Below are positions 54,454-63,607 of a stretch of 64,000 nt of DNA, piece by piece. Each line of letters opens with the position of its first letter. The stretch's first letter is position 1. Made by a program: the position numbers and the translations under genes. The notes beneath the pieces were generated by a model. The model saw nothing but the letters and a program-made list of their open reading frames with translations. It did no database searches and was not told the origin of the DNA. Source of the DNA: Mesorhizobium sp. M1B.F.Ca.ET.045.04.1.1 (GTDB taxonomy: Bacteria; Pseudomonadota; Alphaproteobacteria; Rhizobiales; Rhizobiaceae); contig NZ_CP034448.1 of NCBI RefSeq assembly GCF_003952465.1, positions 6,673,001 through 6,737,000 of the forward strand. The letters are read 5' to 3'.

Positions 54454-57400
54454 TGTTCATCCTGCGCTTCCTCTGGGCCGTTCTGACCTCGCGCTTCCTC
54501 TGGACGCTGATCGGCATCGCGCTGCTTTCGCTGCTGATCTGGGTGTTCGGCCCCATCGTTCAGGTCGGCCCTTATGCACCGTTCGAATCCGACAATGTGC
54601 GCATCGCCATCATCGCGGGGCTGATCATCCTGTGGCTGATCTGGCTTATCATCGCACAGCGTCGCGCGATCCGCGCCAACCGCATGTTCGTCGCCGAGAT
54701 CGCCGCGCCTGTCCAGGAAAAGCAGCTCACCCCGGGCGAGGAGAGCGTCGCGGCGGTCGGCGCCAAGTTCGGCGAGGTCATGGCGGAGCTCAAGCGGCGC
54801 AAGCTCGGCGGCCGCAAATTCCTGCGCGAGATGCCGTGGTATGTGATTGTCGGGCCGCCGGCCACCGGCAAGACGACGGCGTTGCGGCAATCGGGCCTCA
54901 ACTTCCCGATCGACCTCACCGATGATCTCCAAGGCGTCGGCGGCACGCGCAACTGCGACTGGTTCTTCTCGGAGAACGCGGTGCTGATCGACACCGCCGG
55001 CCGCTATGTCCAGCAGGAAAGCCAACCGGATGTCGACGCGACCGAATGGCTGGGCTTCCTCGATCTGCTCAAGAAGCATCGCGGGCGGCGGGCGCTCAAC
55101 GGCGTCATCGTCGCGCTGTCGATCGACGTACTCTCGGAAGGCGACGAAGCCATCAAGGCGCATGGCCGCAAGATCCGCCGCCGGCTGGCCGAGCTGAACG
55201 ACCGCCTCGAAATCCGCCTTCCCGTCTACCTGATGCTGACCAAGGCCGACCTGATCAAAGGGTTCGAAGCCTTCTTCGGCGGCTTGTCGACGGCCGCCCG
55301 CGAGCAGGTCTGGGGCACGACCTTCGCGCTCGACGCGCGCGTCGACGCCAAGACCATCGAGAAGGAGCTCGCCACGCTCGCAACGGAAATGGAACGTCGG
55401 CTGGTGCCGCGCCTCGAGGACGAGGACAAGCTTGGCTCCCGCGCGGAAATCTTCCGTTTCCCGGCCCAGCTCGCAAGCCTTTCCGAGCCGGTCCAGGTGC
55501 TGGTCGAGGCGATGTTCGGCGAAAGCCGCTACGAAGAGGCGGCCTGGCTGCGCGGCCTCTATCTGACGTCTGCGACGCAGGAAGGCGCGCCGATCGACCG
55601 GCTGACCGCGGCGTTGTCCTCCTCCTTCGGCCTGCCGCCGCGCCGCGCGATGCTGGCGCCGCGTGTCGAGAAGCGCAGCTTCTTCCTCAGGAATCTTTTG
55701 ACCGAAGTCATCTTCAAGGAAGCCGGCTTGGGCACGTTCGATCCGCTGGCGCAGCGCCGCCGCGCCTGGATCTGGCGCGGCGCGGCGGCCGCCTGCGCGC
55801 TTGCCGCCCTGCTTGCCGGCGGACTGTTCACCTGGTCCTATCTCGACAACCGCAATGCCATCGCCGAGCAGGCCGGCCAGTTCGAGGCGCTGCAGGCGCC
55901 GCTGACGGAAGTCGCTGCCACGCCGGCGTCGGTGGAGCAGCCGACGATGGACGGAGCGCTGGCCGCGATGGACGCTGTGGCCACGGCCCGCACCACGCCG
56001 CCCGACGCGGTTCACAACCTGCTCGGACCAACCGCTTCGGCCGAGCTCGTGCGCGCGCAGACCGACACCTACGACCACGCGCTGCGCAACGTGCTGGAGC
56101 CGCATATGGTCGCGCTGCTGGAAGCCACGATGTGGCGGCAGATCCGCGATCCGGATTTCATGCTCGGCGCGCTGAAGACCTATCGCATGATGACAGGCCT
56201 GTCGCAGATGGACACCGACTTCGTGCAGAACTGGTGGGTGAACAGCCTGCCGGAATTCGCGCCCGCCCCGCCCTTCCCCACCGCCGACGCCGAAGAGCAC
56301 CAGCTTGCCGCGATCCGCCGCATGACGGTCGACGACAGCTACATCGCCCCGGACAAGGAGCTGGTCGCCGAGGCGCTGAAGACGGTGTGCACGATCTCGC
56401 TGCCCGAGCGCGCCTACAAGCAGTTGCTCGCCGATCCGGAAGTGGCGGCCGTCAAGGAATGGGTGCCGGCCAATTTCGCCGGACCGAACGGCGCGAAAGT
56501 GTTCGCGCGCCGGTCCGACAAGACGCTGCGCGTCGGCGTTCCCGGCGCCTTCACCTATGCCGGTTTCCACGACGCCGTCCTCGACCGGGTCGAAGATGTG
56601 GCCGCGCAGGCGGCGCTCGACCGGGCGGTATTCGCCGGCGGCTGCTCGGAGAACTCCGAGACCTCGGTCTCGGCGCTGTCCGAAGACATTCTAAAACTCT
56701 ATTACGACGACTATATCGCGCAGTGGGACAGCTTCCTGCGCGACATGCGGCTGGCGCCGCTGAGCGACCTCAATGTCGCCAGCGAAAACCTCAAGGACCT
56801 TTCGAGCGCCGATTCCGCGCTGAAGCGTCTGCTGACGGCGGTGGTGCAGGAGACCGACCTGACGCGGTCCGACGAAGCGCCGGCCGACGACAAGGGCGGC
56901 GCCGCCGCCAAGACCGGCTCGAAGCTGCTCTCCAAGCTCGGCAAGCTGGGCAAGGTGGTGAAGACGGGTGCGAAACTACTGCCCCGCGCGGGCTCGGCCG
57001 ACCAGGTCGACATGACCGGCGGCCTGGTTGCCGAGCACTTCAAGCCGCTCAAGGGCACGATCGCCCAGGTCGACGGCCAGCCGCCGGCGCTCGACGCCGC
57101 GGTGGTGGCGCTGACGGCGCTATCCAACGTGCTGCAGACGGTGACAGCCAATCCCGACCCGCAGGATGCCATCAAAAAGCAGGGCGGCCTCGCCGAGCTG
57201 ACGGGCGCGGTGGCCCGGCAGGCGCAGATCCTGCCCTCGCCCATCAACGACTGGCTGGGCGGGATTGCCGGCGACACCAGCGGCCTGTCGCAGAAGGCCG
57301 TCACCAACGAGCTCAACGCCATCTGGCGCGCCGACATCCTGCCCTTCTGCCAGGCCGCGCTCAACAACCGATATCCGTTCAGCCCAGAGAGCGCGGTGGA

Positions 57401-57995
57401 CGTGAATGTGCGCGATTTCCAGCGGCTCTTCGGTCCCGCCGGCCTGATCGACGCCTTCATCAACGACCATCTGATCAACTATGTCGACACGGCCAGCCAG
57501 CCGTGGAAATGGCGCGCCGATTTCGGCCTCGACCCGGCGGCGCTGGCGGCGTTCGAGCAGGCAAGACACATCCGCGACGACCTCTTTCCCGGCGGCACCG
57601 GCCCGGTGATGAACTTCACGCTGGAGCCGAAGGACCTGTCGCCCAACGTGGGGCGCGTGACGCTCAACCTCGATGGCCAGAACCTCGTCTACTACAACAA
57701 TGCGACGAGGCCGCAGCCGATGACGTGGCCCGGCAAGGACGGGACGGGAGTGATCTCGCTCGCCTTCCAGCCGGTCGACGGCTCGCCCGAGGTGATGCTC
57801 AACGAGACCGGCAGCTGGGCGTGGCTGAGGATGCTGCGCGGCGGCAAATTCGCCGGCACCAAGCTCACCGACGTCTACACGCTACGGCTCGGCACGAAAG
57901 GCATGTACGCCGATTTCGAGCTCAAGGCGGCCAGCGTCGAGAACCCGTACACGCTCGAGATGTTCAAGAAGTTCACATGTCCGCCGCAGATATGA
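54453..57995 (+). CDS. tssM: T6SS inner-membrane protein TssM (IcmF)
   Basis: A 1180-residue TssM. Two N-terminal helices lie within residues 3-65, then a cytoplasmic domain with an intact Walker A, GPPATGKTTAL, near 133-143, and DTAGRYVQQ. A third helix is near 437-462, and the large periplasmic part that binds TssJ follows (DLTRSDEAPADD to the IcmF-type C-terminal domain with LTWPGKDGT-like MTWPGKDGTGVISLAFQPV). Many TssM proteins lack Walker A, so its retention is worth noting. ATPase control of the complex is possible. Confidence 0.95.
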   Translation: MFILRFLWAVLTSRFLWTLIGIALLSLLIWVFGPIVQVGPYAPFESDNVRIAIIAGLIILWLIWLIIAQRRAIRANRMFVAEIAAPVQEKQLTPGEESVAAVGAKFGEVMAELKRRKLGGRKFLREMPWYVIVGPPATGKTTALRQSGLNFPIDLTDDLQGVGGTRNCDWFFSENAVLIDTAGRYVQQESQPDVDATEWLGFLDLLKKHRGRRALNGVIVALSIDVLSEGDEAIKAHGRKIRRRLAELNDRLEIRLPVYLMLTKADLIKGFEAFFGGLSTAAREQVWGTTFALDARVDAKTIEKELATLATEMERRLVPRLEDEDKLGSRAEIFRFPAQLASLSEPVQVLVEAMFGESRYEEAAWLRGLYLTSATQEGAPIDRLTAALSSSFGLPPRRAMLAPRVEKRSFFLRNLLTEVIFKEAGLGTFDPLAQRRRAWIWRGAAAACALAALLAGGLFTWSYLDNRNAIAEQAGQFEALQAPLTEVAATPASVEQPTMDGALAAMDAVATARTTPPDAVHNLLGPTASAELVRAQTDTYDHALRNVLEPHMVALLEATMWRQIRDPDFMLGALKTYRMMTGLSQMDTDFVQNWWVNSLPEFAPAPPFPTADAEEHQLAAIRRMTVDDSYIAPDKELVAEALKTVCTISLPERAYKQLLADPEVAAVKEWVPANFAGPNGAKVFARRSDKTLRVGVPGAFTYAGFHDAVLDRVEDVAAQAALDRAVFAGGCSENSETSVSALSEDILKLYYDDYIAQWDSFLRDMRLAPLSDLNVASENLKDLSSADSALKRLLTAVVQETDLTRSDEAPADDKGGAAAKTGSKLLSKLGKLGKVVKTGAKLLPRAGSADQVDMTGGLVAEHFKPLKGTIAQVDGQPPALDAAVVALTALSNVLQTVTANPDPQDAIKKQGGLAELTGAVARQAQILPSPINDWLGGIAGDTSGLSQKAVTNELNAIWRADILPFCQAALNNRYPFSPESAVDVNVRDFQRLFGPAGLIDAFINDHLINYVDTASQPWKWRADFGLDPAALAAFEQARHIRDDLFPGGTGPVMNFTLEPKDLSPNVGRVTLNLDGQNLVYYNNATRPQPMTWPGKDGTGVISLAFQPVDGSPEVMLNETGSWAWLRMLRGGKFAGTKLTDVYTLRLGTKGMYADFELKAASVENPYTLEMFKKFTCPPQI

Positions 57996-58516
57996 ACACC
58001 GGCTTCTACGGCAAGATCCCAGCGACCGGAGATTTCGTGGCCGCGAACCTGCCGCGCACTTTCATCGACCGCTGGGACCGGTGGATGTCGATGGAATTGC
58101 GCGCACGGCCCGACGAGGGGGAATTGGATCCGCGTGTCTGGCGCTTCACGGTGCCGGCCGGCATCTTCTGCGACCAGCCTTGCGCCGGCGCGTGGCGGAT
58201 GAGCGAGGATCGCGTTGGGCGCAGATATCCATTCGTGGTCGCCACCGTCGGGCGATCGCCCCGCATGGACGACCAATGGTTCGATGCCGTGTCCAAGATC
58301 GCAGGTGATGCGGTGTCGCACTACTGGACGAGCGCCGTGGTCGCCGAGCGGATCAACGCTGTTCAGCCGCCGCCTACCAACCACGTGGAGCCCAAGATCG
58401 TCTTTTGGAGCGACAACTGGAACGTCCACGAGTGCCATTTTGAAGATATTCATGATCTAGCCGAGAACGGCCTGCCCATAATGCGCACGGTGCCCCTGCC
58501 GGCGGAGGAAAGCTGA
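57992..58516 (+). CDS. tagF: T6SS-associated protein TagF
   Basis: A 174-residue TagF (ImpM/SciT) with the family start NTGFYGKIPATGDFVAANLP and segments RRYPFVVATVGRSP and KIVFWSDNWNVHECHFED. TagF is a post-translational repressor of T6SS firing that acts with the FHA protein in Pseudomonas and Agrobacterium. The ATG at 57992 overlaps the tssM stop (ATGA); an ATG at 57977 would add five residues. It is the last core gene before the effector island. Confidence 0.9.
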   Translation: MNTGFYGKIPATGDFVAANLPRTFIDRWDRWMSMELRARPDEGELDPRVWRFTVPAGIFCDQPCAGAWRMSEDRVGRRYPFVVATVGRSPRMDDQWFDAVSKIAGDAVSHYWTSAVVAERINAVQPPPTNHVEPKIVFWSDNWNVHECHFEDIHDLAENGLPIMRTVPLPAEES

Positions 58517-58518
58517 TC

Positions 58519-59379
58519 ATGGCCATTACCGTCTTTGCCGAGAACATGGGCTTCTTCCACAAGGGCAGCAATGGCAAGGGCATTGCGCCCGGCGACGTCT
58601 GTCTGTCGCCGCCGTCACCGCCTGCAGGCCCGGTTCCGGTGCCCTACGTCAACATGCTATCCTCCTCCGACCTGTCGAACGGCACCAAAAGCGTCAAGAT
58701 CGACGGCGAGCCTACGGCGATCGAGAATTCTTCAGAGATTTCAACTAGTACCGGCAACGAACCAGCGACGCAGGGACTCGGTGCGGGCGTAATCACCCAC
58801 AAAATCAAGGGCAAAGGCGTCTTCAAACTGTGGTCGTTCACGGTCAAGGCGGAGGGCAAGGGGGTCGACCGTCATGGCGACATGATGGCTCAGAACACGG
58901 CAAGCGATCTGCCCAACTGTATCGACCAGACGGCGATCAATACCTTCAAGGCACTGCTCAGACGCAAGGGCATCCCGCCCGGTCCCTGTCCGAGCAAGCC
59001 TTACGATGCGAAGGTCCACCGGCCGGATAAGGATCCTTCCCCGGCTCAGAAGAAGGCTGTTCGGAACAAACCGTGCTGGGAATGCGCCCGGGACGACAAA
59101 CGGGTGTCGCGGGCTCATTGGCGCACCACACGATCAAGCACGGGAGCGATCCAACGGTACGAGGATCCTACCCACGGAAAAGACATGGCGCGCGGCCCAG
59201 GCCATATGACCCACGACCATCAGCCACCGCTGTGTGTGGCCTGGGCGCTCGGCGGATGCAACATGAAACTTGCCGATTTCAAGAAGTACTTCGAACGCGC
59301 AAGCCGGGTCAAACCTCACTGTGAGGCGCATTATCGAAGTCAAGGAAGTCAGGCGGAAGCCTACGCGGCCACGCTATGA
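58519..59379 (+). CDS. T6SS PAAR-like (DUF4150) effector with HNH-like nuclease C-terminus
   Basis: A 286-residue two-part protein. Residues 1-135 are a DUF4150 PAAR-like domain, the type that sits on the VgrG tip (PPSPPAGPVPVPYVNML, GAGVITHKIKGKG, GDMMAQN). Residues 180-286 carry C186-x-x-C189, then H232-D233-H234-QPPL, GG, and H267-C268-x-x-H271-x-x-QG. That order matches HNH endonucleases: a zinc knuckle split around a DH catalytic centre. I predict a DNA-cleaving toxin delivered by the system. A ribosome site (GGAGG) precedes ATG 58519. Nuclease activity is inference. Confidence 0.78.
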   Translation: MAITVFAENMGFFHKGSNGKGIAPGDVCLSPPSPPAGPVPVPYVNMLSSSDLSNGTKSVKIDGEPTAIENSSEISTSTGNEPATQGLGAGVITHKIKGKGVFKLWSFTVKAEGKGVDRHGDMMAQNTASDLPNCIDQTAINTFKALLRRKGIPPGPCPSKPYDAKVHRPDKDPSPAQKKAVRNKPCWECARDDKRVSRAHWRTTRSSTGAIQRYEDPTHGKDMARGPGHMTHDHQPPLCVAWALGGCNMKLADFKKYFERASRVKPHCEAHYRSQGSQAEAYAATL

Positions 59380-59390
59380 GAGAGTGAACC

Positions 59391-59813
59391 ATGATCGTGA
59401 TCGCCAAGAGCTACGACGATATCCAGCAGCGCTACATCGCCGAACTGCGGGGGCTGTTGCCTGAAGTCAAAGCCTGGTGGGGCGCGATAGCTGCAACGGA
59501 CACCTCCGAGGCGATCTCACTGGTCTGGCCGACCGGAATTTCTGGGCATCCGCGCTTTCTGCATACCTTCCGGACGTACTATTTCGAGGTGGAGAACTTA
59601 AACCGAAAGAACGAACATGAATTCGTCGAGCAGGCCGAGAAATCGGCCGAGGAAAAATGGGGTATAGACGACCTCGGCGACAGCCCGCGCTATGTCGGCC
59701 ACATAGATTTGTTGATCGATGACATTCCCAGTAAGGCGCCCGATTTGGTCGAGGTGGTCAACGGCTTCGTTTTCCTGCCGATCGGGCTAGACCAAGACCA
59801 GGAGATCACCTAA
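59391..59813 (+). CDS. Candidate immunity protein to the adjacent nuclease effector
   Basis: A 140-residue acidic cytosolic protein without signal peptide. No family recognised. It starts 11 bases after the effector stop, the standard place for an immunity gene. Acidity (EEKWGIDDLGDSP, DLLIDDIPSKAPDLVEVV) suits a protein that masks a DNA-binding nuclease. It shares its final base with the next gene. The function rests on position only. Confidence 0.5.
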   Translation: MIVIAKSYDDIQQRYIAELRGLLPEVKAWWGAIAATDTSEAISLVWPTGISGHPRFLHTFRTYYFEVENLNRKNEHEFVEQAEKSAEEKWGIDDLGDSPRYVGHIDLLIDDIPSKAPDLVEVVNGFVFLPIGLDQDQEIT

Positions 59814-60295
59814 TGGCCCTGATCACCTATTTTGAGACCGATCGCGGCATTCACCGCCTGCTGCGCCAGCCCGGTTGCGTCGAGCCGAGGGATGCAAAAA
59901 TCGCGGCGCGCAAGCTCGCTCAGAGCTCTCAGCGGCACCAGGACCTTTTCGATGGCTACTTGGAAGATATCCAGACGGCCTACGAGATCGCGGCGCCCTG
60001 GTGGGCCGACACGGTCAGGGCGCAGCAACAACTGGGATTGAATCGTGAAGAGGCTATTCGCTCGGCGTTCAACAAGCGTGCCGCCGGCGCAGCCGCGCAT
60101 GGGAATGTAGTCTGGATCGTACGCAACTACTGGCTCGATTGCTGCGACGCCAACAAGAGTTCCGAAGAGATCGTCTATCCCGAAACCTTGCTCCTGCAAT
60201 GGCTGATCGACGCCAAGAAGAAGGAACTGGTGCGCCTGATCGCGTGTATGCCGTACTGGCCGATAGGCATGGACAAGAACAAAGCCTGGTGCTGA
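59813..60295 (+). CDS. Second small protein of the effector island, function unknown
   Basis: A 160-residue cytosolic helical protein with several Trp residues (PWWADTV, YWLDCCD) and a conserved-looking end (PYWPIGMDKNKAWC). No family recognised. It overlaps the previous gene by one base. It may be a second immunity protein, or a partner of the effector. Confidence 0.45.
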   Translation: MALITYFETDRGIHRLLRQPGCVEPRDAKIAARKLAQSSQRHQDLFDGYLEDIQTAYEIAAPWWADTVRAQQQLGLNREEAIRSAFNKRAAGAAAHGNVVWIVRNYWLDCCDANKSSEEIVYPETLLLQWLIDAKKKELVRLIACMPYWPIGMDKNKAWC

Positions 60296-60298
60296 GCA

Positions 60299-61387
60299 AT
60301 GAGCTTTGCTGTCTGGTTGGAGAATCGCACGCCCTTCGCGGTCGGATCTTACACATTGCCCGATGCCGACGGACAGGAGGTTTACCTCGGGCTCTTCTCG
60401 GCGAGCTTCGAAGGTGTGGACGAAACGAGCGCCTTGGAGCCGGCTGACAAACAAATGCCGGTGACGCTCAGCGATGTTTTTTTCGGCGATCCGGCCGTTT
60501 CTTCGACGCGCTATGAGGCCGATATCGCGGTGCTTAAGCCGGGCGTCGACGTCATCGTCAACGGCACCGCATACGCGCCGCACGGGAAGTCGGTTCGAGA
60601 AATGCAAGTGGGACTGAAGCTCGGACCACTGCAAAAGGTGCTCAATATTGTAGGTGACCGCATCTACGATGCCGGCAGCTACAGCGCTCCACATCCGTTC
60701 ACGCGGATGCCTATCGTCTACGAACGCGCTTATGGCGGTACCACGGCCGACCTGAAGACTGATCCTCGCAATCCGCTGGGAGTGGGTTTCGCGCATGCCC
60801 GCTCGGCTGATCCAGCAGTCAAGACGCAAGCGCCAAACATAACCTACCCGGCCGAGCCATTCATGAGTCCCTTGGACAAGCCGCGGCCGGCAGGCTTCGC
60901 AACGCTCGGACGCGGCTGGCAGCCGCGTCTGCCGTTGGCTGGGACTTATGATCAGGCTTGGATCGACACCCAGTGGCCCTTACCTCCGAAGGATTTCGAT
61001 CCGCGTTACAATCTCGCAGCACCGTCGGACCAGCAACTGCCAAATCTCAACGGCGGCGATCAGGTCACCCTGATAGGACTCACTCCAGGCGGCCGGTGGA
61101 ACTTCAAACTCCCACGCGTCGTCGCGCCCATCCGCCTGATCTTCGATGACCGCGTCGAGGACCAAATTTTCAAAGCGGATACGATCATCATCGAGCCTGA
61201 CATATTTCGGGTGACGCTGAAGGCGCGGGTAGCTGTGGCGACGCGGCGCAACCGGCCCGCGCTACGCGAAGTCGTCTTTGGCCATGTCACGCCAGCGCTG
61301 ATTGCGGCGAAGCAAAAAGGCAAGGACTATTTCGCGCTGCGCGGGACTGACGGTACCATTACCAATCGTCTGGCATGGCTACCATGA
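60299..61387 (+). CDS. DUF2169-family T6SS effector adaptor
   Basis: A 362-residue DUF2169 protein. The domain occupies most of the chain; landmarks are RTPFAVGSYTLPDADGQEVYL near the start, FTRMPIVYERAYGGT mid-chain, and RPAGFATLGRGWQPRLPLAGTYDQAW before the C-terminal beta region. In Agrobacterium, DUF2169 proteins are needed to load DUF4150-type PAAR effectors on VgrG, and the pairing with the upstream effector fits. Its stop overlaps the next start (ATGA at 61384). Confidence 0.85.
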   Translation: MSFAVWLENRTPFAVGSYTLPDADGQEVYLGLFSASFEGVDETSALEPADKQMPVTLSDVFFGDPAVSSTRYEADIAVLKPGVDVIVNGTAYAPHGKSVREMQVGLKLGPLQKVLNIVGDRIYDAGSYSAPHPFTRMPIVYERAYGGTTADLKTDPRNPLGVGFAHARSADPAVKTQAPNITYPAEPFMSPLDKPRPAGFATLGRGWQPRLPLAGTYDQAWIDTQWPLPPKDFDPRYNLAAPSDQQLPNLNGGDQVTLIGLTPGGRWNFKLPRVVAPIRLIFDDRVEDQIFKADTIIIEPDIFRVTLKARVAVATRRNRPALREVVFGHVTPALIAAKQKGKDYFALRGTDGTITNRLAWLP

Positions 61388-62433
61388 AACGGCCACTCTA
61401 CATCACTGGCGGCGGCGCAGTGACACCGGGCGGCTTGAATCGGAGGCAAACGCTGGCCGCGATCCGAGCTGGGCTCTCCGCCTATGAAGAGTTCCTGCTG
61501 TCCGAACCCATGGGTGCGTCGCAAACTGTCTCGCGCATTCCTACTCACTGGTCATTGAGAGCCACCGATTGGGACTGGCTAGTGAATATGGCGGCGCGCG
61601 CCATCATGGACGCGCTTGCATCGCCAGCGGCGGATCCACGCACCACCTTGCTGATGCTTGTTTTGCCCGAGAAGTTCAGGAACCATCCCGCCTTCGAAGA
61701 GATTGATCCGTCCGGCTTTCTAAATGCCGTAATGCAGGCATGCGGTGGCCCATTCCACGAGGCGTCGCGTGCGATCGACGGCGGTGCAGCAGCTAGCATC
61801 GGGGTGCTCGATCAACTGTCCGAAACGCTTGCGCGGCCTGACGTCGAGCGCATCCTGCTCGGCGGAGTCGATAGCCTGGTCAACGACAAGGATATCGCGC
61901 GGCTGGGTGCCGCGGGGCGGCTAAAGGGCTCCGACAATGCTCAAGGCGTTGTTCCGGGAGAAGCAGCCGCCTTTGTTTGCCTGCAATCAAGGCCCGATCC
62001 GAAGTCGCCGGGTGTCGCCTCCATCCACGGCGCCGGTTTTGCCCAGGAAGCCGATAGCGTCCTTACTGAGCGATACAGCCAGGGCAAGGCGCTGCTCGGC
62101 GCGCTTCAGGGGACGCTAAATGGAGCTGGCAATGGCCCGCGAGAGCCCGATATCGTCTTTGTAGTCAGCAATGGCAACGGAGAGCGATATAGCGGATGGG
62201 AGGCGAACATAGCGCGGTCTCGCTTCTACCGTACACGCCGCGAAATCCTGCCGATTGCCTATCCGGCAATGACCGTTGGCGACGTGGGAGCAGCCAGCGG
62301 AGCTTTGGCGCTGCTTGTGGCAGCAGACAGTTTCACTGCCGGTTATGCGCCCGGTCCGGTGGCCATGTGCGAGATCGCCTCCGAAGCCGGATTGCGCGCC
62401 GCCGCGTTGGTCAGCCGGGTCAATTTCGGCTGA
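61384..62433 (+). CDS. Beta-ketoacyl-synthase-like protein lacking the catalytic cysteine
   Basis: About 349 residues with a thiolase/KAS-like fold pattern: YITGGGAVTPGGLNRRQTLAAI at the start, LLGGVDSLVND, and the late VGDVGAASGALALLVAADSF glycine-rich strand. Where KAS enzymes have D-x-x-C, this reads DGGAAAS, so the nucleophilic cysteine is Ala and normal condensing activity is impossible. Homologues next to DUF2169 genes in T6SS islands suggest a structural or assembly role. I use ATG 61384 for coupling to the adaptor gene; 61375 is possible. Two bases from the convergent TIGR02270 gene. Confidence 0.75.
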   Translation: MKRPLYITGGGAVTPGGLNRRQTLAAIRAGLSAYEEFLLSEPMGASQTVSRIPTHWSLRATDWDWLVNMAARAIMDALASPAADPRTTLLMLVLPEKFRNHPAFEEIDPSGFLNAVMQACGGPFHEASRAIDGGAAASIGVLDQLSETLARPDVERILLGGVDSLVNDKDIARLGAAGRLKGSDNAQGVVPGEAAAFVCLQSRPDPKSPGVASIHGAGFAQEADSVLTERYSQGKALLGALQGTLNGAGNGPREPDIVFVVSNGNGERYSGWEANIARSRFYRTRREILPIAYPAMTVGDVGAASGALALLVAADSFTAGYAPGPVAMCEIASEAGLRAAALVSRVNFG

Positions 62434-62434
62434 G

Positions 62435-63598
62435 CTACATCCAGGCCGGGAAGCGCTGGGTCCGTCGCCAGTTAGCCAAGGGCAGGTCGGGGTTCTCGAA
62501 AGAGGCCCTAATGGCAGCGAGCCGCTGTTTGCGCATCGAGTGGAATACTTTGTGTTTGCCTGGTCCCCGTCCCTCGTCCCACCATGCCTTCGCTCGATCC
62601 GCGAACGGAAGCGGCGACTCCTCGATGTCGGCGAATGGCTTTCCAAGTAACGCGGGATCGACAGTGAACAGGTCTGTATCGTTGAAATCGACGTCGAAGA
62701 GGTCGCGCCAGGCTAGACCCGCGCCATAAGCGGACTGAGGTTCGCGCATGCGTTCGATCAGCCATGGGACTATCGATCTGTCGCCGAGCACTCCGGTGGC
62801 AGCCAGTGCCGGCCGCCGTAACGAAAGTTGGTTGAGGCCCTCCTGAAGCCAGGTTTTCGCGGAAGTTCCCGCCGAGGCTAGCAGCCGGATGTCGAAAACC
62901 TCGCCGGGGAGAATATCGGTATGGGCGAGCAGTTCGTCGAGGACAGGCAAAGCCGTGCGGCCGGCGTCAAGCAGACAGGCGGCGAGCGAGGCCGCTAGCC
63001 GTTCCTTCGGCTGGCCGGCAGCGAGGCGCTCTATTGCCTGGGGAAGGAGATCGCGGCGGCGCAATGCACCGGCCAGCCGGAGTGCCCTGACCCGGACCTC
63101 GGCATGGCCATTCGCGGCCAGTTCGCCCAGGCGCGGCCCGGCATCGGCCCGATGATGCCAAAGCGCCGCAAGTGCAATGCATTTGAGCATTGCTTCTTTG
63201 GAATCGATCCATCTGGCGACAAAGGAACGAAGTTTTTCCCGCGGCGTTCGGGCGATAGCGCCCGAAATAGCATTGATACCGGTTTCGCCGAGCGCCGCGG
63301 CGGCCTCGAACACCTTGGCGAGCTTCGTTTCCTCTTCCCAGTGGAGGGCCAGACAGGCCATGACAAACAGTTCGGGGGCTTGCGGATAATCGGAGAAGCG
63401 GGCGTTCGCCGCTGCCCACGCGGCTTCGCCCGATGCGAACAGGCCTTCGAGATCGGCATCGAGCCTCTGGTCGATACGGCCAATATCGATTTCGTTCAAA
63501 AGCGGTCCATCAATTTCCCGGCGTCGGCGCGACCAGAGGAAAGCGGCATCCTCCGCGTGCTGGTCGACAATTGCTGGGATCGTCGCAAGGCGCTGCAT
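62435..63598 (-). CDS. TIGR02270-family helical-repeat protein
   Basis: A 387-residue protein built of helical (HEAT-like) repeats, for example LACLALHWEEETKLAKVFEAA, LGELAANGHAEVRVRALRLAGALRR and LAASLAACLLDAGRTALPVLDELL. The N-terminus (DQHAEDAAFLWSRRRREI) and C-terminus (ANWRRTQRFPAWM) match a conserved hypothetical family regularly found beside DUF2169/KAS-like genes in T6SS loci. The exact role is unknown; a scaffolding function is plausible. It is convergent with the KAS-like gene with one base between stops. Confidence 0.8.
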   Translation of the reverse strand: MQRLATIPAIVDQHAEDAAFLWSRRRREIDGPLLNEIDIGRIDQRLDADLEGLFASGEAAWAAANARFSDYPQAPELFVMACLALHWEEETKLAKVFEAAAALGETGINAISGAIARTPREKLRSFVARWIDSKEAMLKCIALAALWHHRADAGPRLGELAANGHAEVRVRALRLAGALRRRDLLPQAIERLAAGQPKERLAASLAACLLDAGRTALPVLDELLAHTDILPGEVFDIRLLASAGTSAKTWLQEGLNQLSLRRPALAATGVLGDRSIVPWLIERMREPQSAYGAGLAWRDLFDVDFNDTDLFTVDPALLGKPFADIEESPLPFADRAKAWWDEGRGPGKHKVFHSMRKQRLAAIRASFENPDLPLANWRRTQRFPAWM

Positions 63599-63607
63599 CG
63601 GCTCAAC

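Noticed and set aside
55046..57976. A 1156-codon plus-strand frame ending in tagF
   Set aside because: Upstream of 57977 it is the out-of-phase shadow of tssM, Arg/Gly/Pro-rich and without domains; only the last part is the real tagF.
61384..62433. Fatty-acid or polyketide synthase gene
   Set aside because: The catalytic cysteine is missing and no acyl carrier protein, reductase or transferase gene is near; the setting is a T6SS effector island.
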